Below, one piece after another: positions 15,293 through 24,367 of a stretch of DNA of 64,000 bases. Both the position numbers and the translations under genes were made by a program. The notes under the pieces are model-generated. The model saw only the letters and a program-made list of their open reading frames with translations. It had not been told where the DNA came from and did not search any database. Positions within the stretch are counted from its first letter, which is position 1. The number at the start of each line of letters is the position of its first letter. The stretch comes from Rhizomonospora bruguierae (GTDB lineage Bacteria > Actinomycetota > Actinomycetes > Mycobacteriales > Micromonosporaceae): assembly GCF_018397995.1 (NCBI RefSeq), contig NZ_BBQH01000027.1:1-64000 (forward strand). Direction: 5' to 3'.

Positions 15293-16687
15293 ATGCCGGA
15301 GATCGTGCGGACCTGGGTGGGCGCGACGGCGAAGCAGATCGCCCGCGCGGTGCGCCGGGGCGACGCGTCGGCGACCCAGGTCGTCGCGGACCACCTGGAC
15401 CACATCGCCGCCGCCGACCCGCGGTTGACCGCGTTCCGGGTGGTGCGCGCCGGTGCGGCGATCGCCGAGGCCGAGCAGGTCGACGAGCAGGACGACCTGG
15501 GCAACCTGCCGCTGGCCGGGGTGCCGATCGCGGTCAAGGAGAACACCCCGGTGGCCGGGGTGCCCACCTGGTACGGCTCGGCCGCCGTCCGCACCCCGGT
15601 CGCGGAGGAGGACCACGAGGTGGTCCGGCGGCTGCGCGGCGCGGGCGCGGTGGTGGTCGGCGTGACCCGCATGCCCGAACTGGGGCTCTGGGCGGTCTCC
15701 GACGACGAGTCCGGGGCGGTCCGCAACCCGTGGGACCCGGCCCGCACGCCCGGCGGCTCGTCCGGCGGCGCGGCGGCCGCCGTCGCCGCGGGGCTGGTCC
15801 CGATCGCGCAGGGCAACGACGGGCTGGGTTCGATCCGCATCCCCGCCGCCTGCTGCGGCCTCGTCGGGCTGAAGCCGGGCCGCGAGGTGGTGCCGGCCAA
15901 CCTCGGCGCGAGCGGCTGGTTCGGGCTGGCCGAGAACGGCGTCCTCGCCACCACGGTCGCGGACGCGGCGCTGGGGTTCTCGGTGCTGGCCGGGCGCAGC
16001 CCCGCCAGGCTGGTCGAGCCGCGGGCGCTGCGGGTGGCCGTCTCCACCCGGCCGCCGGCCGCCGGCATCAGGTTGGACGGGCCCAACGCCGACGCCGTCG
16101 CCACGGCCGCCCGGCTGCTCGCCGGCGCCGGACACGCCACGGTCACGGCGGACCCGCCGTACACGGTCGGGCTCGGCCTGCGCACGATGGCCACCTGGTT
16201 CGCCTCGGCGTACGAGGAGGCCCAGGCGGCCGGGCTGGACCGGCGCACCCTCCAGCCGCGCACCCGGCGGCACATCGCGGTCGGCGGGTGGGCCAGCCGG
16301 CGCGGGTATGTGCGGGCCGCCGACCGCGAGGCGTGGCGCACCACCTGCACCGCGTTCTTCGCCGACGGCCCGTACGACGTGCTGCTCACCCCGGCCCTGG
16401 CCGCCACGCCCCCGCGCGCCGAGGGCTGGTACCGCCGATCCTGGTCCGCGAACCTGCTGACCTGCCTGCGGTACGCCCCGTACGCGGCGCCCTGGAACGT
16501 GGCCGGCTTCCCCGCCGTGGTCGTGCCGATCGGCCTGCGCCCGGACGGCCTGCCGGTCGGCGTCCAGGTGGTCGGGCCGCCCGGCAGCGAACTGCTGCTG
16601 CTCGCGGTCGCCGGCCAACTGGAGTTGGCGGCGCCCTGGCAGCGGCACGCGACCGGCTGGCCCCGGGTACCCGCCAGCGCCGGGTGA
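15293..16687 (+). CDS. Amidase-signature family hydrolase (464 aa)
   Basis: An amidase with the Ser-cisSer-Lys triad: Lys in PIAVKENTPV (about 83), cis-Ser in GGSSGGAAAA (about 159) and the nucleophile Ser in GLGSIRIPA (about 182). The family hydrolyses amides, indole-acetamide or Glu-tRNA precursors. There are no GatB/C genes beside it and the specificity is unknown. The ATG at 15293 has GGGAGGG upstream. It starts 47 bp after metB and could be co-transcribed. Confidence 0.85.
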   Translation: MPEIVRTWVGATAKQIARAVRRGDASATQVVADHLDHIAAADPRLTAFRVVRAGAAIAEAEQVDEQDDLGNLPLAGVPIAVKENTPVAGVPTWYGSAAVRTPVAEEDHEVVRRLRGAGAVVVGVTRMPELGLWAVSDDESGAVRNPWDPARTPGGSSGGAAAAVAAGLVPIAQGNDGLGSIRIPAACCGLVGLKPGREVVPANLGASGWFGLAENGVLATTVADAALGFSVLAGRSPARLVEPRALRVAVSTRPPAAGIRLDGPNADAVATAARLLAGAGHATVTADPPYTVGLGLRTMATWFASAYEEAQAAGLDRRTLQPRTRRHIAVGGWASRRGYVRAADREAWRTTCTAFFADGPYDVLLTPALAATPPRAEGWYRRSWSANLLTCLRYAPYAAPWNVAGFPAVVVPIGLRPDGLPVGVQVVGPPGSELLLLAVAGQLELAAPWQRHATGWPRVPASAG

Positions 16688-16795
16688 GCCCGGCACCGCC
16701 GGATCGACCGACGAACCGGCCGGGCACCACGCCCGCGCCGGAAGGGCACTGGGCTGGCCTGAGTAGCCGCCCGGGCTGGTGCGACGATCTGAGGC

Positions 16796-18022
16796 ATGAC
16801 GCGAACGCCGCTGGTGGGCCTGCCCGAGGTGGAGGCGGCGCGCAAGCTGCTCGCCGGCGTGGTCCGGGACACCCCCGTGGAGCACTCCCGCGCGCTCACC
16901 GACCAGCTCGGCGGCCCCGTCTGGCTCAAGTGCGAGAACCTTCAGCGCGCCGGGTCGTACAAGGTCCGCGGTGCCTACGTGCGCATCGCCCGGCTCGAGC
17001 CGCGGGAGCGGGAGCGGGGCGTGGTCGCCGCCAGCGCCGGCAACCACGCGCAGGGCGTGGCGCTCGCCGCCCGGCTGCTCGGCGCCACCGCCACGGTCTT
17101 CATGCCGGTCGGCGCGCCGCTGCCGAAGCTGGAGGCCACCGCCCGGTACGGGGCGCACATCGAACTGGCCGGTGCGACCGTGGACGAGGCGCTGCTCGCG
17201 GCGGGTGAGTACGCCGAGCGGACCGGAGCCGTGCTGATCCACCCGTTCGACCACCCCGACGTGATCGCCGGGCAGGGCACGGTCGCCCTGGAGATCCTCG
17301 AACAGGTACCGGACGTGCGCACCATCGTCGCCGCGGTGGGTGGCGGCGGGCTCATCTCCGGCATCGCCGCCGCGGCGAAGGCGATCCGCCCCGACATCCG
17401 GGTGGTGGGCGTCCAGGCCGCCGGGGCGGCGGCGTTCCCGCTGTCGCTGAAGGTCGGCCGGCCCACCCGCCTGCCGGCGCTGGGCACGATCGCCGACGGC
17501 ATCGCGGTCGGGCTGCCCGGCGAGCTGACCTTCGCGCACGTCAGCAAGCTGGTGGACGACGTGGTCACGGTCACCGAGGAGGACATCTCCCGCGCCCTGC
17601 TGGTCCTGCTGGAACGGCAGAAGCTGGTGGTGGAGGCGGCGGGCGCCGCGGGTGTGGCGGCGCTGCTCGCCGGGGCGGTCCGGGTGGAGACCCCGGCGGT
17701 GGCGGTGCTCACCGGCGGCAACATCGACCCGCTGCTGCTGCTGCGGGTCATCGAGCACGGCCTCGCCGCGGCCGGCCGCTTCCTGCGCTTCACGGTCCGC
17801 TGCGACGACCAGCCGGGCCAGCTCGCCCGCCTGCTGAACCAGATCGCCGAGCAGAAGGCGAACGTGGTGGACGTGGCCCACGTCCGCTACGACCCGGCGC
17901 TGCGGCTCGGCGAGGTCCAGGTGGCGCTGTCCGTCGAGACCCGCGGGCCGGAGCACTCGCAGCGGCTGGTCAGCGCCCTGCGTGTCAGCGGCTACGAGGT
18001 CAGCTTCGCCACCCAGTACTGA
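16796..18022 (+). CDS. ilvA: Threonine ammonia-lyase (biosynthetic type, ACT domain)
   Basis: A PLP enzyme that deaminates threonine to 2-oxobutanoate for isoleucine synthesis. The PLP lysine is in GSYKVRGA (K56). SAGNHAQGV is the substrate loop and GGGGLISG binds the phosphate. Residues from about 325 to 408 form a single ACT domain, the kind linked to amino-acid control. The length of 408 aa matches the actinobacterial short IlvA. It ends at a strong hairpin shared with the convergent gene. Confidence 0.9.
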   Translation: MTRTPLVGLPEVEAARKLLAGVVRDTPVEHSRALTDQLGGPVWLKCENLQRAGSYKVRGAYVRIARLEPRERERGVVAASAGNHAQGVALAARLLGATATVFMPVGAPLPKLEATARYGAHIELAGATVDEALLAAGEYAERTGAVLIHPFDHPDVIAGQGTVALEILEQVPDVRTIVAAVGGGGLISGIAAAAKAIRPDIRVVGVQAAGAAAFPLSLKVGRPTRLPALGTIADGIAVGLPGELTFAHVSKLVDDVVTVTEEDISRALLVLLERQKLVVEAAGAAGVAALLAGAVRVETPAVAVLTGGNIDPLLLLRVIEHGLAAAGRFLRFTVRCDDQPGQLARLLNQIAEQKANVVDVAHVRYDPALRLGEVQVALSVETRGPEHSQRLVSALRVSGYEVSFATQY

Positions 18023-18035
18023 GGGCCGGAACGTG

Positions 18036-18066
18036 CCCGGCCCCGGACCGCGGGTCCGGGGCCGGG
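18036..18066. terminator. Bidirectional terminator between ilvA and the Tat-exported protein gene
   Basis: A perfect 14-bp GC stem (CCCGGCCCCGGACC at 18036-18049 with 18053-18066) and a 3-nt loop lie in the short gap between convergent genes. Confidence 0.75.
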
Positions 18067-18085
18067 TCCGGGCTGCGCGTACCGC

Positions 18086-19000
18086 TCAGGGCTTCGGCGA
18101 GTTCTTCGCGATGAAGGCGCGGCGCTGCTCGGCGAAGGAGCCCGAATTGGCCGCCAGACCGGCGCCCGCCCGACCGGTCGGCAACACCCGGCTGTACGAG
18201 TCGACCACGAAGCCGGAGACGTCGAAGACGATCTGGCACGCGGTCTGCGCGTAGATCGAGATGACGTCGGACGTGTACGGCGTCTCCGGGTCGTTGTCGC
18301 CGCCGAGGGCGACCGTGATGCCGTTCGCGATGGTGACGCCGGCGGTGAAGTTCAGGCTGCTCGTGCCCGGCGTGGTCGAGTCGATGCCCGTGACCCACGG
18401 GACCACGCTCAGGAAACCCGCGGTGGCAGGCGTGACCGCCACCAGGTTGCCGATCATTGCCAGGCCGTAGTTGACCAGGCCGGAGACGTCCACGTGGATC
18501 CACGACTTGGCCTTGACCCGGCCGGAGGTGTCGATGTTGGTCGGGTTGATGACGCTGGCCCGGCCGGCGGCGTTGCGGGTGTCCAGCAGCCGGACCGGGG
18601 TCATCGGCATGAACAGGTTCGAGCTGCGGGTGGTGTGCAGGAAGTTGACTTCGGCGTTCGGCCCGGCGGCCATCCGGTCGCGGACCCAGATGTTGCCGGA
18701 CGTGTCCATGCTGAGCGAGCCCAGGGGCGCCTGCTTGCTGAGCGAGGTGCCGGTCGGGGTGAAGGCGAACTGCGGGCCGGCCGCCTTGAACCCCTCTTCG
18801 GTGACCACGGGGGTGGTGTTCTCCACCTTGACGGCGGGCGTGCCCATCTGGGTGCTGGTGAAGGTCGACGGCGTCGCCGCCTGCGCCGGCGTGGCGGCGA
18901 CCGCGCCGACCACACCCGCTCCCGCGACACCCGCCGCCACCGTGCCGGCCCGGCGCAGCAGCCGCCGACGGCCGATGGACTGGGCCCCGTTGTCCTGCAT
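18086..19000 (-). CDS. Tat-exported protein with RLLDTR-type domain (304 aa)
   Basis: The N-terminus has a twin-arginine signal (RRRLLRRAG, then a hydrophobic Ala/Gly core and AQAA cleavage site), so it is exported folded. The mature part contains PVRLLDTRN (about residue 140), a motif I know from repeated C-terminal domains of secreted actinobacterial proteins, and ends in a beta-rich region with DVSGFVVDSY. No catalytic residues are evident. The ATG at 19000 follows GGGAGGG. A surface or extracellular matrix role is an inference. Confidence 0.65.
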   Translation of the reverse strand: MQDNGAQSIGRRRLLRRAGTVAAGVAGAGVVGAVAATPAQAATPSTFTSTQMGTPAVKVENTTPVVTEEGFKAAGPQFAFTPTGTSLSKQAPLGSLSMDTSGNIWVRDRMAAGPNAEVNFLHTTRSSNLFMPMTPVRLLDTRNAAGRASVINPTNIDTSGRVKAKSWIHVDVSGLVNYGLAMIGNLVAVTPATAGFLSVVPWVTGIDSTTPGTSSLNFTAGVTIANGITVALGGDNDPETPYTSDVISIYAQTACQIVFDVSGFVVDSYSRVLPTGRAGAGLAANSGSFAEQRRAFIAKNSPKP

Positions 19001-19121
19001 GAAGCGTTCCCTCCCGTGATCGACGCCCGCGCGAGCACGCGGGCGCACGGGATCATTCCAGCCGGCGGCGCCGGTCCCACATGGCCCGTTCGGCCAACCC
19101 GCCCCGCTTGTCGCGGTTTGG

Positions 19122-19622
19122 TCAGCCCCCGAACGGCTCCAGTGAGACGATCGTCACCTTGATGTCGGCGCCGCTGGGCGCGGTGTAGGTGACGGTCTGG
19201 CCGGTGCGGGCGTTCAGGATCGCCTGGCCGAGCGCCGACTCGGGACTGTAGACGGTCAGGTCGGTGGTGGAGGCGATCTCCCGGGAGCCGAGCAGGAAGG
19301 TCTCGGTGTCCGCCGGGTCGTCGTCGAAGTGGATGGTCACGACCGTGCCCGGCGCCACCTTGTCGGCCGCGGGCGCCTCGCCCACCTTGGCGGTGCGCAG
19401 CAGCTCCTGCAGGTACCGGATGCGTCCCTCCACCTTGCCCTGCTCCTCGCGGGCCGCGTGGTAGCCGCCGTTCTCGCGCAGGTCGCCCTCCTCGCGGCGG
19501 GCGTTGATCTCGGCGGCGAGGGCCGGGCGGTTGGCGATGTGCTCGTTCAGCTCCGCCTGGAGGCGGTCGTACGCGTCCTGCGAGAGCCAGGTGGTGGGCG
19601 CCTCGTTTCCATTGCTGGACAC
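19122..19622 (-). CDS. greA: Transcription elongation factor GreA
   Basis: Stimulates RNA cleavage in stalled RNA polymerase. The N-terminal coiled-coil hairpin contains the acidic tip EEGDLRENGGYHAAREEQ (about residues 46-63), and the C-terminal FKBP-like domain ends with PSGADIKVTI. At 166 aa it is the usual actinobacterial size. The GTG at 19622 is supported by GAGGAG nine bases upstream. It is preceded at about 220 bp by the DUF4307 gene in the same direction. Confidence 0.93.
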   Translation of the reverse strand: MSSNGNEAPTTWLSQDAYDRLQAELNEHIANRPALAAEINARREEGDLRENGGYHAAREEQGKVEGRIRYLQELLRTAKVGEAPAADKVAPGTVVTIHFDDDPADTETFLLGSREIASTTDLTVYSPESALGQAILNARTGQTVTYTAPSGADIKVTIVSLEPFGG

Positions 19623-19838
19623 TGGACGATCTCCTCGGGTCGGTAACAACACGCGTATCCTCGCCGGCGGCGGCGAGGTCGAACTATCAACGTACCAAGG
19701 TCGCGCCCGGAACCCGGCGCTCCGGCGGGCCGGGGCACCCGTCTGGCGAACCGGGGCCGGCAGCACCGCACGGCGCGGCGGTGACGGTTCGGGCCGGGCG
19801 CGGCGGTGGGGCGGTGAGGGCCTGCGGGGATGGGGGGC

Positions 19839-20270
19839 TCAGGCCGCGGCGCGGCAGTGCGGCACCTCGCCGGTCACCGGGCGCTCGGTGGTGACCAGCC
19901 GGTACACGGTCTGCGCCCGGGTCTGCCCCGGCGCCGCCCGCAGGGTCACCTCGGCGCGGCCCACCTCGGCGCCGGACTGGGAGCGGGCCCGCACCACGCA
20001 GGTCGCGGCGCCACCCGCCGGCACGACCACCCAGAACTCGACCGCGATCTGCCGGTCGGTCACGTCGGTGTACCGGACGACCTGGGCGCCGTAGGTGGGG
20101 TCGCCGTACTGGCCGTACAGCTTGACGGAGATCGCTACGACGGCTACCGCGAGTACGGCACCCAACACCCAGAGCATGGGGCGGCGTCGTCCGGGTTCGC
20201 GGCGGCGCCCGTATCGGCCCGGCGGGAACACCGGTGGCTTCCCCTCGGTTGTAGCGTGCGTTTCGATCAC
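19839..20270 (-). CDS. DUF4307 family membrane protein (143 aa)
   Basis: One N-terminal transmembrane helix (about residues 33-52) is followed by an extracytoplasmic beta-rich domain with VEFWVVVPAGG and a CVVRARSQSGAEVGRAEV segment. These match DUF4307, a conserved actinobacterial family that in many genomes lies between greA and mca, as here. The function is unknown; the conserved position next to mca suggests an envelope role. The GTG at 20270 has GAGGG upstream. Confidence 0.75.
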   Translation of the reverse strand: MIETHATTEGKPPVFPPGRYGRRREPGRRRPMLWVLGAVLAVAVVAISVKLYGQYGDPTYGAQVVRYTDVTDRQIAVEFWVVVPAGGAATCVVRARSQSGAEVGRAEVTLRAAPGQTRAQTVYRLVTTERPVTGEVPHCRAAA

Positions 20271-20387
20271 GCTGATCAGGCCCTCGTGGTTCGTGTCGGT
20301 GGGCTGAGCAAGAATGTCGCCAGTCCATCTTCCCAGCCGGCCACGGTGGGCCGGCGGGGTGGTCACCGCACGGGGTGAGGGAGAGAC

Positions 20388-21281
20388 GTGGCAGGGCAGT
20401 TGCGGCTGATGGCGGTCCACGCGCATCCGGACGACGAGTCCAGCAAGGGTGCCGCCACCATGGCGATGTACGCCAAGCAGGGCGTCGAGGTGCTCGTGGT
20501 GACCTGTACCGGCGGCGAACGCGGCAGCATTCTCAACCCGAAGATGGACCGGCCGGAGGTCCTGGAGCGGATGGCCGAGATCCGCCGCGAGGAGATGGCC
20601 CGGGCCCGCGAGATCCTCGGCGTCCAGCAGGCCTGGCTGGGCTTCGTCGATTCCGGCCTGCCGGAGGGCGACCCGCTGCCCCCGCTGCCCGAGGGGTGCT
20701 TCGCCCTGGCGGACGTGCAACTCGCGGCCAGCCCGCTGGTCCGGCTGATGCGGGAGTTCCGGCCGCACGTGGTGCTCACCTACGACGAGGACGGCGGCTA
20801 CCCGCACCCGGACCACATCATGTGCCACAAGGTCTCGGCGGTGGCCTTCGACGCGGCCGGCGACCCGGACCAGTTCCCCGAGATGGGGCAGCCGTGGCAG
20901 CCGCTGAAGCTCTACTACCACCTGAGCCACACCCGGCAGCGGATCTCGGCGCTGCACGAGGCGATGCTGGCCGGCGGCGGGGAGTCCCCGTACGCCGAAT
21001 GGGTGAAGAACTGGGATACGGACGAGTGGCGGTCCCGGGACAAGGGCCACCGGATGACCACCCGGGTGGAGTGCTCCGAGTACTTCCCGGTGCGCGATGA
21101 CGCGCTGCGGGCGCACGCCACCCAGGTGGACCCGGACGGGGCGTGGTTCCACGTGCCGCTGGAGGTGCAGCAGCGCGCCTGGCCGACCGAGGACTACGAG
21201 CTGGTCCGCTCGCTGGTGGACAGCTCGGTCCCCGAGGACGACCTGTTCGCCGGCATCCGGGAGACGGTGCACGCACGGTAG
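20388..21281 (+). CDS. mca: Mycothiol S-conjugate amidase
   Basis: A zinc amidase that cleaves mycothiol adducts of toxins into mercapturic acids and GlcN-inositol. Zinc ligands are seen in HPDD (residues 13-16) and in the later GYPHPDHIMCH. The length of 297 aa is typical. The relative MshB is possible, but the sequence LKLYYHLSHTRQRI and the DUF4307 neighbour fit Mca. The GTG at 20388 follows GAGGGAGAG. Its presence shows that the organism makes mycothiol. Confidence 0.88.
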   Translation: MAGQLRLMAVHAHPDDESSKGAATMAMYAKQGVEVLVVTCTGGERGSILNPKMDRPEVLERMAEIRREEMARAREILGVQQAWLGFVDSGLPEGDPLPPLPEGCFALADVQLAASPLVRLMREFRPHVVLTYDEDGGYPHPDHIMCHKVSAVAFDAAGDPDQFPEMGQPWQPLKLYYHLSHTRQRISALHEAMLAGGGESPYAEWVKNWDTDEWRSRDKGHRMTTRVECSEYFPVRDDALRAHATQVDPDGAWFHVPLEVQQRAWPTEDYELVRSLVDSSVPEDDLFAGIRETVHAR

Positions 21282-21319
21282 GCGCGTACCGTGGTGGACG
21301 ACTCGTGGAGGTGGGGCGC

Positions 21320-21610
21320 GTGTACGTGCTGGCCCAGAACAACTTCGGCGACACCCGGTCCGGCGGGCTCGCCGGGCCGATGGGCCTGTTCATCATCCTG
21401 CTGCTGGCCGCCGCCACCGTGCTGCTGATCCGCAACATGAACGCGCGCCTGCGCCGGCTGCCCGAGCGCTTCCCCGCCCCGGGCGGGGAGCCGGGCACGC
21501 CGGAGGCGGGCGTGGAGCGGTCGGGGGTCGCCGCCGAGCGCATCGATGTCGCTCGTTCCGATGCGGCGCCGCCGGCGCCCCGGTCGAGCGGTGACGCCGC
21601 GGCATCGTGA
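21320..21610 (+). CDS. Small single-pass membrane protein next to mca (96 aa)
   Basis: The N-terminal 12 residues precede one hydrophobic helix (about residues 22-40, with GLFIILLLAAATVLLI), then a basic stretch with RNMNARLRRLP and a Pro/Ala/Ser-rich tail. Short proteins of this form are common downstream of mca in actinobacteria. The function is not known. The GTG at 21320 has GGAGG upstream. It is 38 bp after mca and likely co-transcribed. Confidence 0.7.
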   Translation: MYVLAQNNFGDTRSGGLAGPMGLFIILLLAAATVLLIRNMNARLRRLPERFPAPGGEPGTPEAGVERSGVAAERIDVARSDAAPPAPRSSGDAAAS

Positions 21611-21660
21611 CAGCGATTACCCGCCGGTCCGTGGAGTGTCAGGAAACGTCCGACCGGTAA

Positions 21661-21780
21661 TCGGCGGGTAAACCGGCGGCTCGACCCCTGTTGCACTTAA
21701 ACGGTTTGGCTTAGCCTTCCCGCCGGGGGGAGTAAACCGCCGGGGATGTCCCCGACCGATCCGCGGAAGGGGGCGCCGTC
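21661..21780 (+). promoter_or_regulatory. Leader of the GGDEF-EAL gene with repeated TAAACCG motifs
   Basis: GGTAAACCGGCGG (21668-21680) and GAGTAAACCGCCGG (21730-21743) resemble each other, with a palindromic AAACGGTTT between. A TTGCAC...TAGCCT pair could be a promoter. I do not recognise a known riboswitch consensus. Confidence 0.3.
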
Positions 21781-24357
21781 GTGAATGCTCGGTCGCGCGC
21801 CCACGCACCGCGGGCCGGGATGATCCGCCGCCTCCTCGCCTGGGCGGGGGTGTCCACGCTGCCCCGTCGCTGCCTCGCCCTGTTCGCCGCGGTGGCCGTC
21901 GCCGCCGCGTTCGCCGCGCTCGTCGGCCTGCGCTCGGTCTTGGTGCCGCCCGCCCCCGAGGCGCTCCGCTCGCTGGTCATCCGCCTCGCCGTCGTGGTCG
22001 CACTGACCGCCGTGGCGGTCCTGGCCCGGCTGCGGGTCCGCATCGGTTCCCGCACCCTGAACGTGGGTTGGGGCGAGGCCGCCCTGATCGTCGGCCTCTG
22101 GCTGGTACCGGCGGGGTGGCTGCCCACCGCGATGCTGGCCGGCGCCACCCTGGGCGGCCTGCTGCTGGCCGTGGTCTCCGACCGGCGGCCGCCGGTGCAC
22201 TGGCTCTACATGATCACCGCGTTCGGCCTCTCCGCCGCGGCGGCGGTGCTGGTCGCCCGGTCGATCGCCGAGACCCACGCCGCCCCGCTCTCCCCGCACG
22301 TCGCCGCCGCCCTGGCCGCCGGCGCGGTGACCCACATCGTCTGCACCGGCACGCTGGTGGCCGGCGCGCTGGCCGTGGAGAACCTCGGCGGCTTCTGGTC
22401 CGTGCTGCTCGGCGCGCTGCGCAGCACCCCGCTGATGGCCGTCGGCAACGTGGTGCTCGGCCTGGTCGTGGTCGCCCTGGACCAGATCGACCGGGCCTGG
22501 CTGGTGGTGGTGCCGTTCGCCCTCTGGCTGCTGCACCAGACCTACGCCCACCGCCTGCGCGCCGACCAGGAGGACCGCACCTGGGAGGCGTTCGCCGCGG
22601 TCACGGGCGGCCTCAACCAGCTGGACGAGCGGGGCGTGGCCGACGCCGGCCTGCGCGGCGCGCTCGCGCTGTTCCCCGCCCGCCACGCCGAACTCGAGGT
22701 GCGCCGCCAGGACGGCGCGCGGCGCCGGTACCGGCTGGACGGCGACGACCGGATCGTCGAGCAGGAGTTAGCGCCGGGCCAGGCCGCGGAGGCGGACGGC
22801 GAGTCCGTGGTGCGTGCGCTGGCCGTCAACGGCCAGCCGGTCGGCGACCTGCGCCTCGGCCTGGCCGGCGGGCAGCAGCTCGCCGACCGGGAGCGGCTGG
22901 TCCTCTCCGCGTTCGGCGACGCGCTCGCCGCCGCCCTGCACGACGCCGCCACCCACCGCGAGCTGCGGATCATGGCGGCGCGCTCCTCCTACGAGGCGGT
23001 GCACGACCCGCTGACCGGCCTGCTGAACCGCTCGGCGCTGCTGGCCAAGGGCGACACGGCGCTGCGGATGCTGGAGCGGGACGCGAACGTGGCCCTCCTG
23101 CTGCTGGACATCAACCAGTTCAAAGAGGTCAACGACACCCTCGGGCACGCGGCCGGCGACCAGTTGCTGGTGACCACGGCGGCGCGGCTGAGCGGCCAGG
23201 CCCGCCCCGGCGAGCTGCTGGCCCGCCTCGGCGGCGACGAGTTCGCCCTGCTGCTGACCGCGCTGCCGCGGATGGGCCAGCTGCCGGCGCTGCCGGAGCG
23301 GCCGACCGCCCTCCCGCAGGCGCTGCGCCGGGCCCGCCAGCTCGCCGACCAGCTCGCGGCGCCGACCGAGGTGGCCGGCGTGACGCTGTCGGTCGAGGCG
23401 TCGATCGGCGTGGTGGTCGCCCCGGCCGGGGGCGCGGACATGACCGAGCTGCTGCGCCGCGCTGACATCGCCATGTACCAGGCGAAGGAGGGCGGCGGGG
23501 CGGTCGCCTGGTACGACAGCGCCCGGGACGCCGCGAGCACCGACCAGCTCGCCCTGCTGGCCGAGATGCGCGAGGCGCTGGCCGCCCCGGACCAGATCGT
23601 CCTGCTGCTCCAGCCGGCGGTGGACCTGTCCACCGGCGAGCCGACCGGCGTCGAGGCGCTGGTCCGCTGGCGGCACCCGCGCCGGGGCATGCTCGGCCCC
23701 GGCGACTTCGTCCGCGCGGTCGAGGGCAGCGAGCTGCTGGCCCCGTTCACCCGGTACGTGATCGACCAGGCGCTGCGGGTCAACGCCGAGTGGGCCGCCG
23801 AGGGCATCGAGGTGCCGATCGCGGTGAACCTGTCCGCCCGCAGCCTGCTCGACCCGCGCCTGCCGGCCGAGATCGCCGAGCTGCTGCGCCGGCACCGGGT
23901 GCCGTCGCACCGGCTGGTCATGGAGATCACCGAGACGGTGGTGATGAGCGAACTGGAGGTCATCGACGAGGTGCTGGCGGGGCTGCGCGCGATGGGCGTC
24001 CGGCTCGCCGTGGACGACTTCGGCACCGGTTACTCGTCGCTCACCTTCCTCACCCGCATCTCGGTGGACGAGCTGAAGGTGGACCGCACGTTCGTCGCCA
24101 AGATGGCCGACTCCGCCCAGGCGGCGGCGATCGTGCGCACGACCGTGGAACTGGCCCGCGAACTGGGCCTGCGGGTGGTGGCCGAGGGCGTGGAGACCGC
24201 CGACCAGCGCAGCGCGCTTGCCGCCCTCGGGTGCAGCGCCGCGCAGGGGTACCACTTCTTCAAGCCGATGCCGGCGGACAAGGTCGGCGCGGTGCTGCGG
24301 TCCCTGGTCGATTCGGCCAGCGCCCGGATCTACCCGCTGCGCGCCGACGGCGCCTGA
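21781..24357 (+). CDS. Membrane GGDEF-EAL protein (c-di-GMP turnover, 858 aa)
   Basis: The first 270 or so residues hold about eight hydrophobic helices forming a membrane sensor domain. A GAF-like linker follows. The diguanylate cyclase domain has an intact RLGGDEF (about residue 480). The EAL phosphodiesterase domain has GVEALVRWRHP (about 620), NLSARS, and DDFGTGYSSL with EGVET later. Both active sites look complete, so it may make and degrade c-di-GMP. The RxxD inhibitory site is RPGE here. GTG start with GGAAGGGG upstream. Confidence 0.9.
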   Translation: MNARSRAHAPRAGMIRRLLAWAGVSTLPRRCLALFAAVAVAAAFAALVGLRSVLVPPAPEALRSLVIRLAVVVALTAVAVLARLRVRIGSRTLNVGWGEAALIVGLWLVPAGWLPTAMLAGATLGGLLLAVVSDRRPPVHWLYMITAFGLSAAAAVLVARSIAETHAAPLSPHVAAALAAGAVTHIVCTGTLVAGALAVENLGGFWSVLLGALRSTPLMAVGNVVLGLVVVALDQIDRAWLVVVPFALWLLHQTYAHRLRADQEDRTWEAFAAVTGGLNQLDERGVADAGLRGALALFPARHAELEVRRQDGARRRYRLDGDDRIVEQELAPGQAAEADGESVVRALAVNGQPVGDLRLGLAGGQQLADRERLVLSAFGDALAAALHDAATHRELRIMAARSSYEAVHDPLTGLLNRSALLAKGDTALRMLERDANVALLLLDINQFKEVNDTLGHAAGDQLLVTTAARLSGQARPGELLARLGGDEFALLLTALPRMGQLPALPERPTALPQALRRARQLADQLAAPTEVAGVTLSVEASIGVVVAPAGGADMTELLRRADIAMYQAKEGGGAVAWYDSARDAASTDQLALLAEMREALAAPDQIVLLLQPAVDLSTGEPTGVEALVRWRHPRRGMLGPGDFVRAVEGSELLAPFTRYVIDQALRVNAEWAAEGIEVPIAVNLSARSLLDPRLPAEIAELLRRHRVPSHRLVMEITETVVMSELEVIDEVLAGLRAMGVRLAVDDFGTGYSSLTFLTRISVDELKVDRTFVAKMADSAQAAAIVRTTVELARELGLRVVAEGVETADQRSALAALGCSAAQGYHFFKPMPADKVGAVLRSLVDSASARIYPLRADGA

Positions 24358-24367
24358 GCGTCAGGCG
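24351..24367. terminator. Hairpin formed by the two facing stop codons
   Basis: CGCCTGA-GCG-TCAGGCG is a perfect 7-bp palindromic stem containing both stop codons of the convergent genes. It is the only possible terminator in the 3-bp gap, so read-through in both directions is likely unless this small hairpin suffices. Confidence 0.4.

Noticed and set aside
15242-17956. Leftward open frame of 904 codons
   Set aside because: It lies antisense to the amidase and ilvA genes, which have clear catalytic motifs. Its own composition is Arg/Gly/His-rich without domains.
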